Under the pieces are notes generated by a model. That model was not told the DNA's origin and did no database searches. It saw only the letters and a list, made by a program, of their open reading frames with translations. The position numbers and the translations under genes are program-made. 7,097 bases of DNA from Treponema sp. (lineage in GTDB: Bacteria; Spirochaetota; Spirochaetia; Treponematales; Treponemataceae). Below, in pieces: positions 1 to 5,805 of the stretch. The stretch lies in the NCBI GenBank assembly GCA_024691105.1, contig JAILNY010000124.1, forward strand, positions 1-7,097, in the 5' to 3' direction. The stretch's first letter is position 1; each line of letters starts with the position of its first letter.

Positions 1-45
1 GCCGTAAACGCAGCATATTACGACCTTTCTATGATGACATATTAA
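1..45 (+). CDS. Possible 3' end of an upstream plus-strand gene (partial)
   Basis: The first 14 codons are open and end in TAA at 43-45, reading AVNAAYYDLSMMTY. A second frame (3-80) is also open and contains FYDDILK. If one base were missing near position 31, the two would join as YYDLS-YDDILK, which loosely resembles the DLSxYDxLL ending I associate with IstA transposases of IS21 elements. The piece is too short to identify. The repeats that begin three bases after the stop make a mobile-element origin plausible, but it could be chance. Confidence 0.2.
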   Translation, partial: AVNAAYYDLSMMTY

Positions 46-47
46 AG

Positions 48-193
48 GTGAATTTGTTTAAAATGAATGTGAATTTTTAGGTATTTGCGTATATTTTTTT
101 AAGATTTTCCAGAGTGAATTTTTCCCGGCCACACATCCCGCTCCAGTTTACACAAAAAGGTTTAAATTTTTCCGGGGAAAGGTTTAAATTTTT
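48..193. repeat. Spaced direct repeats, possible IS21-like element end
   Basis: Short related direct repeats lie at regular spacing. GTGAATTT is at 48-55, GTGAATTTTT at 69-78 and 114-123, and GGTTTAAATTTTT at 159-171 and 181-193. Start-to-start distances are 21, 45, 45 and 22 bp, close to multiples of 22 bp, so the copies would sit on one face of the helix. A degenerate copy may lie near 89-100. An inverted pair, TCCCGC (136-141) and GCGGGA (196-201), brackets the last two copies. IS21-family elements are known to carry several transposase-binding repeats at each end, so an IS end or remnant is my preferred reading. Iterons or a regulator-binding array are alternatives. No target duplication or second end is visible. 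Confidence 0.4.
156..193 (+). repeat. Two exact 16-bp direct repeats, 22-bp period
   Basis: AAAGGTTTAAATTTTT occurs at 156-171 and again, identically, at 178-193, separated by the 6 bases CCGGGG. The heptamer AGTTTAC flanks the pair on both sides (145-151 and 206-212). This is the best-conserved core of the longer repeat field. Confidence 0.75.
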
Positions 194-231
194 ATGCGGG
201 ACTGAAGTTTACTTTTATTCAGCGTCCTCGC

Positions 232-259
232 TTGACTTTTTGACTATATGTGTTATATT
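232..259 (+). promoter_or_regulatory. Promoter-like sequence, sigma-70 type with extended -10
   Basis: TTGACT at 232-237 and TATATT at 254-259 are separated by 16 bp. TGT directly precedes the -10, giving the TGn extended -10 element. Transcription would begin near 266. No plus-strand gene follows, and the same bases also read as codons of a decayed minus-strand frame, so the match could be accidental in this AT-rich DNA. Confidence 0.4.
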
Positions 260-265
260 GAAAGT

Positions 266-332
266 GTCCGAGTTCTGATTTTTATCAGCCTGGAGCAACG
301 AAAGGGCACCTCCTGGTGCCTTATTTTGTTTT
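266..332 (+). ncRNA. Candidate small RNA between promoter and terminator
   Basis: A transcript from the promoter at 232-259 would be about 65 nt. It contains a 5-bp hairpin, CTGAT (275-279) with ATCAG (284-288) and a TTTT loop, then a linker, then a stronger GC-rich hairpin with a T-tract. There is no open frame with a start in this span. It would be antisense to the 3' part of the decayed minus-strand gene at 215-616. I do not recognise it as a known RNA family. The call rests only on the promoter-hairpin-terminator order. Confidence 0.25.
305..332 (+). terminator. Rho-independent terminator-like hairpin
   Basis: GGCACC (305-310) pairs perfectly with GGTGCC (315-320) across a TCCT loop, and TTATTTTGTTTT follows at 321-332. 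The T-tract is on the plus strand only, so termination would act on plus-strand transcripts. On the minus strand the same bases encode KAPGGA in a decayed frame. Confidence 0.5.
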
Positions 333-630
333 AAATCCTGCATATTCCAAGTATAAAGCTTTGCAAGTCTTGTAATATAGCAATAAACTTTCCCCGTATT
401 TTCTTTTTGGCGTATTCAGGCAAAAGAAAAACCACATGCCCGTTGTCAGAAGCAATTTGCGCTATCAAAAAATTCTTTATCAAACACTATTTTTTGAACT
501 GAATTTTTTGGTCTTCTCGAAGATGCAACAAAAACATTTTTATATTGTTCATCCCAAACCTCATCAGGAAAAAGAGAATGTACTATTTCGTATGAAATAT
601 CTATAAGATTCTTATGTTATATCTTAATAA

Positions 631-639
631 ATTATATCA
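631..639 (-). promoter_or_regulatory. Extended -10 promoter element, minus strand
   Basis: On the minus strand the sequence reads TGATATAAT, a perfect TGn plus TATAAT. It lies about 27-35 bases upstream of the ATA (602-604) that may replace the lost start codon of the decayed gene below it. No good -35 is visible upstream. It would separate that gene's transcription from the operon ending at 667. Confidence 0.35.
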
Positions 640-666
640 TATACGTCATAGTATAGAATTAAATTT

Positions 667-1587
667 CTATTTTATTTCCTTCATTATACACTTTTCAAAA
701 TCCTGATATAAAAATAACAAAATATTCCGCATAACGACAAAATCCTTTGTCGAAAGTTTACTTTCCCGCATATAATCTGCTATTTCTGATTCGATAAAAT
801 ACATAGCTGCCTGAATGAATATTTTTATTTGCCCCAAATCAGATTTTGTAGAAACTGAAAAAGCTGAAGAATGAACAAAACTGCTTAAAAACTTGTATAA
901 ACTGGTAAATGAATCCTCCAAATTGCAAGCTTTTGCTAATGTACCTATTTTTCTATCTCTTTTATTAGGAATTTTACTTTTAGCCCATCCATAATTCTCT
1001 GCAAACTCTTGCCGTACTTATTGATATATCCATCGTGTATTTTATCCCATTCTGGATTACTATTTCCTACAACCTGCGTTAAATGACATCTAAGAAATTC
1101 CAGATGTTCTTTATAAATTGAAACTAAATCCTGATTGCGGACTAGGTATTGCCCGATTACAAAACTTTCATATAGAGAACGATATTCCACAATCACACTG
1201 TTAAAGCAGCCATTCATTGCAAGAAGCAGAATACTTTTATATTGATTCAAATCATTTTGCAGTTGTACAGAAACATGTTCTGCAATTTGAGAGTTCTTTT
1301 TACCTTTGCTTTTTTTTTGCTGTATAGTTATAAATTGCAACAGCGCAATCAAGGAAAATAAAACACCTTCTGAGCATTTCTGAATTCTGGAGCAATGCGA
1401 CTTCTGAAGATGCAATATATTCTTGCCAGAAATGTTGAATAAGCTAATTCTCATTTGAATAAAGGGAGTTTGTGAATTGTTCTAAATATTTATCAAGCTG
1501 CAATTCTCTTTCAGTAACGTTTCCGTTTTGTGAAAAATCTGTAAGAGGACATTCTGAAATAAGGCGTTTTAGAAATTTTTGATCCAT
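667..1587 (-). pseudogene. DUF5677-like gene, broken by a stop and two indels
   Basis: The span from ATG (1587-1585) to TAG (669-667) is 921 bp, exactly 307 codons, and reads as one protein after three repairs. The N-terminal 47 codons (MDQKFLKRLISECPLTDF onward) end at an in-frame TAG at 1446-1444. The same frame continues with LIQHFWQEYIASSEVALL up to a run of nine As (1318-1310), where one extra base shifts the frame. The middle piece (VEYRSLYESFVIGQYLV, HLEFLRCHL, INKYG) then runs to about 1012, where one missing base restores the original frame. The end reads QEFAENYGWAKSKIPNKRDR, then FLSSFVHSSAFS. The RxLxE helix, YGWA and FVHxS features match what I know of the DUF5677 family, which is helical and of unknown biochemical role. 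ATG follows the helicase stop by 4 bp, so it was the last gene of the operon. The neighbours are intact over 4 kb, which favours genuine decay over sequencing error. The two internal open pieces, 1454-945 and 921-667, should not be counted as separate genes. Confidence 0.7.
1310..1318. repeat. Nine-base homopolymer tract at a frameshift
   Basis: Nine consecutive Ts on the plus strand are nine As in the transcript of the DUF5677-like gene. The N-terminal frame and the conserved middle frame meet here, and eight As would join them. Slippage could therefore change the reading frame, although the upstream TAG at 1444 would still block full-length protein. Confidence 0.6.
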
Positions 1588-1591
1588 ACTA

Positions 1592-4300
1592 TTATAAGGA
1601 ATATAAAGATTTCAATATTCCAGCATCACGTTTAGCATTCATCTTTCTTCTTAAATTGCTTAAAACGTGAACCTCAACTTCTGGAGACCAATAAATACTT
1701 AATTTTTTTCTAGCTCGTGTAATTGCCGTATAAAAAATATTGTGTGTTATATGTTCTTCAACTTCATCAGAAATTATGATTTTTACGGAATTATATTCCA
1801 AACCTTGTGCTTTATGAATTGATACAGCATAAGCAATCTGAAAGGGAATTTCAGCTATTGCATTGTCATCATCCGTGTTAATCTTTTTATTAACGGAAAA
1901 ACGAATAATGGTATTTCCTTTTTCAGAATTTCCAAGTAATTCAAAACTGTAACCAAATGCATCAAGTTCATTTAAAACGGTATCTATTTCAATATCAAAA
2001 ACAATAGTTTCCTCTGTTTCTTCTATATTTCTAATTATACCTTTTAAATTGTTGTAAATAATGGGGCTAAATCTATTTGATTCATTAAATAATACAGGAT
2101 CACTTACTTTATAGGTATGAATACCATAAACAACAGATTTTCCTAAATTGTTGTTTTGTAAAAATAAGTTTACATTATTTATTCCATATAAACCGTCATA
2201 GTTCAAGCATAGAATAATTTCATCTTCATCATTTTTTTCGAAAATAGAATTATCTAAACGTTTTGAATATCCAAATTTATCTATGACCTCTTGCATACCT
2301 TCTTCAAGATTCCGTACTCTAGACCAAACAATCTTTAAGTTTTCATCAGTACTTCTGAATGTATTTTCTAATTCAAAAACAGATGTTTCAGGTACAAATG
2401 TTTTAGCAATTGAGAACCAATTACCGAATTGAATTGCCTCAATCTGATAAACATCTCCTACTAAAATCAACAATTTGAATTGAACTTTTTCGAGAATTTT
2501 TCTCATATCTGAATTGCATAATGTACTGCTTTCATCGATAAATATCATATCATATTCAGTTCTTGAATTTTTCGAAGATAAAAACTTGGCAACCGTCATG
2601 TAATCACAATTTGCAACAGTGACTTTTCTTCTTAAATTCTCTACCGCCGGATTTGTATTTGCAAGATATAGTTTGCTTCGTGCTGCAAATAGTTCTGAAA
2701 CATGTTTTATCAATGTCGATTTTCCAGTACCTGCAGAACCATAAATAAAAGCAACATGAGAATTTATAAACATCTGTAGGAGTGCATTTCGTTTTGTCTC
2801 GTCATCAATTTTATCTGAGTTTTCTCGTAACCAAGATTCTACATAGACTTGGTATCCTCCTACTCCAGAAGCTGCAAGTTCCTTAAAACGCTTTATTATA
2901 TATGAACAATCTTCTGCATATTCATTTATGTATATAGAATTGGAAAATTGTTTTAAGGAACGGTATTCGCGGTGCTTATAATAAATCTTCGAATTATAAC
3001 AATTAATCAAATCATCTAAATTTGGAAAAATTGCCAAGTCATCTATTTTCGTAAATAAAGCTTCTTTCTGTTCTGTATTTGTTTTTATATATCTAGCAAG
3101 AAATTCATGTTCTCTTCCTTGTGTAGAAATACACTCAAGCACGTCAAATATACGGGGATTATGATTAATCAATGAGGTTGCAAATGGCATTGTTTCAAAT
3201 GGATTGCAACCATATTTTAAATGCAAATTTGAAAGTATATTACAAGTGCCATTCCAGTCAATTTGAGATTTTAGAATTGTATTGTCCATTGTATATAATA
3301 AATATCTGAGTATGTTGGCACCTGCCATATTATTTTTTATAATATTTCTGCAAGTATCAAATATATCAAACAAAGTTGTATTTCTTGCCCGATTAGTTAT
3401 CTGTGTTTTTATCGAGTTATAAAAAATATCATCAGAATCTAAAAAATCAAGTAGATTCATATTAGATTTTGAAATAAAATCCATTAACCCATCATATACA
3501 AGGTTATTACTTTTTATTTCTGATTTACCAGTAAATATATAGCCAAAATTATTCAATTCACAAGGTCGTATGGATGCTTGCCAAGAATCGATAATGAGTA
3601 TTTCCATCTTGTTGTTACCGATGCTTATCATATCCTTATGCATGGAAAATTTAACAGCATAGTTTTCAAGGATATCCAGCGATGTAAATGCTATAACTCT
3701 ATCAAATTTACTGACATTATCAGTTGCAAGCGTAAAGGTTACTTCATAATAGACTTTTTCATTCACAAAAAAAGGTTTTATTTTTTGTATATATAAACGC
3801 TCTTTATAGTTTACTATTTCTGAAGATAATGAAAAACTATCTATTTTTTCAGCAATTTTCCGATGATATTCATTCATATCATTGTCCGTATCAATTGGAA
3901 AATCTTCTATATTTTCTAAGACTTGAAGATTACAATTTTGAGACAAATATGTTCGTATTTTTAGTAAATACTCATAATATTTCAGCATCAAGCGTTCAGA
4001 TGCATTTTCATCAAGAGTATAATGTGAAGCCGACTTTTGTAACAATTCATGAAATTTATATAAAATCCTTAAATCTCCTCTTGTTTTTAATAGTTTAAGA
4101 AGTCTACGCCTCTCATCGTAATCATTTGGATCAACATCTTTATTTGCTGAACATAATTTCATTGCAATATATTCAACAAAATTTCTTAATTGGCTTAGGA
4201 TATTCTGGCTTAAAAGACCTCGTTCAGAATAGTCAAACTTGCTAATATTCTTACAAATATTTGTATCAGCATCCAAAATAGCTTTATCTATTGCATTCAT
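1592..4300 (-). CDS. Superfamily 1 RecD-like helicase/ATPase with large N-terminal domain
   Basis: This is a predicted ATP-dependent DNA translocase or helicase of 902 residues. The ATG at 4300 is preferred over one at 4327. GGAG (4314-4311) lies 10 bases before it and the preceding hsdS stop is only 5 bp upstream; the 4327 ATG has no ribosome binding site and lies inside hsdS. Residues 1-500 are mostly helical with no motif I can assign firmly. Helicase motifs follow in SF1 order: a Q-like segment near 502; Walker A GSAGTGKST at 521-529; motif Ia LANTNPAVENLR near 546; Walker B FIDESS near 587; motif III GDVYQIEAIQFGNWF near 615; LENTFRST near 644. An SH3-like insertion (DPVLFNESNRF, YNNLKGII, about 734-760) is typical of RecD/TraI-type enzymes. 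Then come AVSIHKAQGLEYNSVKI (825-841) and FYTAITRARKKLSIYW (856-871). All ATPase motifs look intact. It is not RecD of RecBCD by context. Coupling to hsdS suggests a role with a restriction system, which is inference. Confidence 0.85.
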   Translation of the reverse strand: MNAIDKAILDADTNICKNISKFDYSERGLLSQNILSQLRNFVEYIAMKLCSANKDVDPNDYDERRRLLKLLKTRGDLRILYKFHELLQKSASHYTLDENASERLMLKYYEYLLKIRTYLSQNCNLQVLENIEDFPIDTDNDMNEYHRKIAEKIDSFSLSSEIVNYKERLYIQKIKPFFVNEKVYYEVTFTLATDNVSKFDRVIAFTSLDILENYAVKFSMHKDMISIGNNKMEILIIDSWQASIRPCELNNFGYIFTGKSEIKSNNLVYDGLMDFISKSNMNLLDFLDSDDIFYNSIKTQITNRARNTTLFDIFDTCRNIIKNNMAGANILRYLLYTMDNTILKSQIDWNGTCNILSNLHLKYGCNPFETMPFATSLINHNPRIFDVLECISTQGREHEFLARYIKTNTEQKEALFTKIDDLAIFPNLDDLINCYNSKIYYKHREYRSLKQFSNSIYINEYAEDCSYIIKRFKELAASGVGGYQVYVESWLRENSDKIDDETKRNALLQMFINSHVAFIYGSAGTGKSTLIKHVSELFAARSKLYLANTNPAVENLRRKVTVANCDYMTVAKFLSSKNSRTEYDMIFIDESSTLCNSDMRKILEKVQFKLLILVGDVYQIEAIQFGNWFSIAKTFVPETSVFELENTFRSTDENLKIVWSRVRNLEEGMQEVIDKFGYSKRLDNSIFEKNDEDEIILCLNYDGLYGINNVNLFLQNNNLGKSVVYGIHTYKVSDPVLFNESNRFSPIIYNNLKGIIRNIEETEETIVFDIEIDTVLNELDAFGYSFELLGNSEKGNTIIRFSVNKKINTDDDNAIAEIPFQIAYAVSIHKAQGLEYNSVKIIISDEVEEHITHNIFYTAITRARKKLSIYWSPEVEVHVLSNLRRKMNAKRDAGILKSLYSL

Positions 4301-4305
4301 AATTT

Positions 4306-5787
4306 CTATTCTCCAAGTTTTTCGCATAATGGCAGCATTTTTTCGATTGCGGCGACAATGCGTTTTTGTTCGGCTAGTGGGGGGAGAGGAAATACAGTTT
4401 CTCTTAAATTATCTTGAGTTATCTGATTAATTGTTGTTGTATTTACTCCATCCAATTTTGCTCTATAAACAGGAGAGTTAATAAAATGAAGAATGTATGG
4501 ATTAATTGGTGAACGAACTATTGCCATGAATGCACCAAATGCCATTCCATCTTGTTCTATTAAAGCAGATTTCCCAACTAAAGCTTTACTTCCATTTCTA
4601 GCACAAATTAATAAATCCCCTTTTTTTGATAAACATTTTTCTGGTACATTTTTTGAAACATGGACCAAATTATCGTAAACAATTTTTCCATTTTGTATAT
4701 TATTAGCTCTTAAAACTTCTGTTCCACCTTCACTAATTATATCTGAAGGTGAGTAAGTTAGACCAATATTTGTATCAACTAGTTCTCCTAACCTACACCA
4801 ACACCAATTCTCTGGAATATCAAAAGGAATCTCATCGTCTGAAATTTCTGGTAAAGGCTTTTCTTTTTTGAGTTTTCCTTGTTTTGTAAGTTTTGCTTTT
4901 TCTTTTTTTATTTCTTCAAGTAAATCTTTTGCGTTTCCTTCGGCAGCAATTTGTGGAACAAGTTTTCCCTGAACGGCTTCCTGTAGAATTGCTTTTTTTG
5001 TGAGTGTGCCGATTTGTTCATTAAAGGCTTTAAGTTCTGTTTCTTTTTTGCCGTATGCTTCTATGAGCGGCATAAACTTTTCGATTGCGGCAACTATGCG
5101 TTTTTGCTCTGCAAGAGGAGGAAGAGGGACGATTCCTTTATAAAGTTTATCATCATTAATGGCAGGATAAGCTACTCCTTTTGCATTGTCTGTATCATTT
5201 GCGTAATTATCAAATGTTGGTGACAATAAATAATAAAATAGATATTTATTTAATAGTCCTGGAAAAGGAGTCATCACTGCAAAACCAGTGCTGGCAATAG
5301 GTTCTTTCGTGAACTCTTTATCTATAATGCACATATTATGTAAATATGGTCTAACTGTAGAATAAATAACATCACCAGATTTTACAATTTTTCTTGCCCT
5401 AGATGGTGCTTTATCTGGTTGGATAAAATTTTCTTTTTCATTTAACTTTTGATGTTCATTGTCAATAGAGCCAATATCAATATAACTAAATTCTTTGTCT
5501 GGTGTTTTTTGACCATTGTTGTAAACGATTTCTCCTAATCTACACCAGCACCAATTCTCAGGAATATCAAACGGGATCTCTTCTTCTGTAATTTCTGGGA
5601 GAGCACGACCAAACGCACTTGCTTTGGTCGTGTTTTTTTTGATTTTTCCTTCTTTTACAAGTTTGGCTTTTTCTTTTCTTATTTCTTCCAGCAAATCTCT
5701 TGCATTGCCTTCGCTTGCAATCTGAGGAACTAATTTACCTTGCACTGCTTCCTGTAGAAGTGCGTTTTTCAAATCTTTGGCGATCAT
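4306..5787 (-). CDS. hsdS: Type I restriction-modification specificity subunit HsdS
   Basis: HsdS sets the bipartite DNA target of type I restriction-modification complexes by bridging two HsdM subunits and recruiting HsdR. This 493-residue protein is a complete two-half subunit. Each half has a helical conserved segment (LLQEAVQGKLVPQIASEGNA at 10-29; ILQEAVQGKLVPQIAAEGNA at 267-286), a lead-in IPFDIPENWCWCRLGE (71-86; 320-335), a target recognition domain (about 87-218; 336-464) and the exit motif PLPPLAEQKRIVAAIEK (221-237; 467-483). The two recognition domains differ: the first has YSTVRPYLHN, the second has LLICARNGSKALVGKSA. The protein therefore should read two different half-sites. 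The first half has a short insertion (TTKASAFGRA) absent from the second. The start is ATG 5787-5785. A weak AGAGG (5805-5801) overlaps the stop of the preceding gene, with a 16-bp gap between genes. No hsdM or hsdR is in the window. Confidence in the family is very high. Confidence 0.95.
   Translation of the reverse strand: MIAKDLKNALLQEAVQGKLVPQIASEGNARDLLEEIRKEKAKLVKEGKIKKNTTKASAFGRALPEITEEEIPFDIPENWCWCRLGEIVYNNGQKTPDKEFSYIDIGSIDNEHQKLNEKENFIQPDKAPSRARKIVKSGDVIYSTVRPYLHNMCIIDKEFTKEPIASTGFAVMTPFPGLLNKYLFYYLLSPTFDNYANDTDNAKGVAYPAINDDKLYKGIVPLPPLAEQKRIVAAIEKFMPLIEAYGKKETELKAFNEQIGTLTKKAILQEAVQGKLVPQIAAEGNAKDLLEEIKKEKAKLTKQGKLKKEKPLPEISDDEIPFDIPENWCWCRLGELVDTNIGLTYSPSDIISEGGTEVLRANNIQNGKIVYDNLVHVSKNVPEKCLSKKGDLLICARNGSKALVGKSALIEQDGMAFGAFMAIVRSPINPYILHFINSPVYRAKLDGVNTTTINQITQDNLRETVFPLPPLAEQKRIVAAIEKMLPLCEKLGE
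4311..4314 (-). promoter_or_regulatory. Ribosome binding site deciding the helicase start
   Basis: GGAG on the minus strand lies 10 nt before ATG 4300-4298 and within the last codons of hsdS (G-E-stop). It supports starting the helicase at 4300 rather than 4327, and it implies translational coupling as ribosomes finish hsdS. Confidence 0.6.
4340..4390 (-). repeat. hsdS exit-motif repeat, second copy
   Basis: This encodes PLPPLAEQKRIVAAIEK after the second recognition domain and is nearly identical in DNA to 5078-5128. The offset is 738 bp, a multiple of three. Confidence 0.8.
4783..4998 (-). repeat. Long hsdS internal direct repeat, second copy
   Basis: This covers the conserved helix and the ENWCWCRLGE lead-in before the second recognition domain. 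It aligns to 5530-5769 with scattered mismatches and one 24-bp gap. Offsets are 747 bp at one end and 771 bp at the other, both multiples of three. Confidence 0.8.
5078..5128 (-). repeat. hsdS exit-motif repeat, first copy
   Basis: This is the partner of 4340-4390. It encodes the same motif after the first recognition domain. Confidence 0.8.
5530..5769 (-). repeat. Long hsdS internal direct repeat, first copy
   Basis: This is the partner of 4783-4998 and covers the N-terminal helix and lead-in to the first recognition domain. It carries the extra 24 bp that encode part of the TTKASAFGRA linker. Confidence 0.8.
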
Positions 5788-5800
5788 AATACTTTTAGAA

Positions 5801-5805
5801 CCTCT
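5801..5805 (-). promoter_or_regulatory. Weak ribosome binding site of hsdS
   Basis: AGAGG on the minus strand lies 13 nt before the hsdS ATG, a longer spacing than usual, and overlaps the TAG of the upstream gene. It suggests that hsdS translation depends partly on ribosomes arriving from that gene. Confidence 0.4.

Larger units (their letters stand above)
215..616 (-). pseudogene. Decayed small gene with toxin-nuclease-like LPE motif
   Basis: Three minus-strand frames join into one plausible ~130-residue protein if two single bases are restored. Piece 1 runs 616-446, contains VHSLFPDEVWDEQYKNVFVA and KIVFDKEFFD, and ends in TGA. Piece 2 runs from about 465 and contains IAQIASDNGHVVFLLPEYA. 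Piece 3 is open from 415 to TAA at 215 and contains NTGKVYCYITRLAKLY and KAPGGALSLLQADKN. The breaks lie near 462-466 and near the A-runs at 398-408. There is no start codon; ATA at 602-604 sits where an ATG would be expected. The pattern of a residue-rich helix, then NGHxVxxLPE, recalls the start of the CdiA_C/BECR-type nuclease fold of polymorphic and phage MuF toxins. The later catalytic part is not recognisable, so that assignment is weak. That the region is former coding sequence is better supported than its function. Confidence 0.45.

Noticed and set aside
215..332. Treating the plus-strand terminator and the minus-strand decayed frame as mutually exclusive proof
   Set aside because: The same bases fit both readings (the hairpin encodes KAPGGA on the minus strand), so each is reported with reduced confidence instead of using one to dismiss the other.
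600..625. Hairpin TAAGAT/ATCTTA as operon terminator
   Set aside because: The stem is short and AT-only with an 11-nt loop and has no clear T-tract after it on the minus strand. It is too weak to call.
667..1454. Two separate small genes (1454-945 and 921-667)
   Set aside because: Their residues join into one DUF5677-like protein when a single base is restored near 1012. The 921 start is a TTG in mid-helix and neither has a ribosome binding site.
4298..4327. Helicase start at ATG 4327
   Set aside because: It has no ribosome binding site and overlaps the end of hsdS. ATG 4300 has GGAG at suitable spacing and follows the hsdS stop by 5 bp.
3578..5223. Short plus-strand open frames opposite the helicase and hsdS
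   Set aside because: They lie fully inside strong minus-strand genes, have phenylalanine- and isoleucine-rich composition typical of antisense shadows of AT-rich DNA, and show no recognisable motif.
4340..5769. CRISPR-like repeats
   Set aside because: There are only two copies, long and coding. They are the duplicated conserved regions of HsdS.
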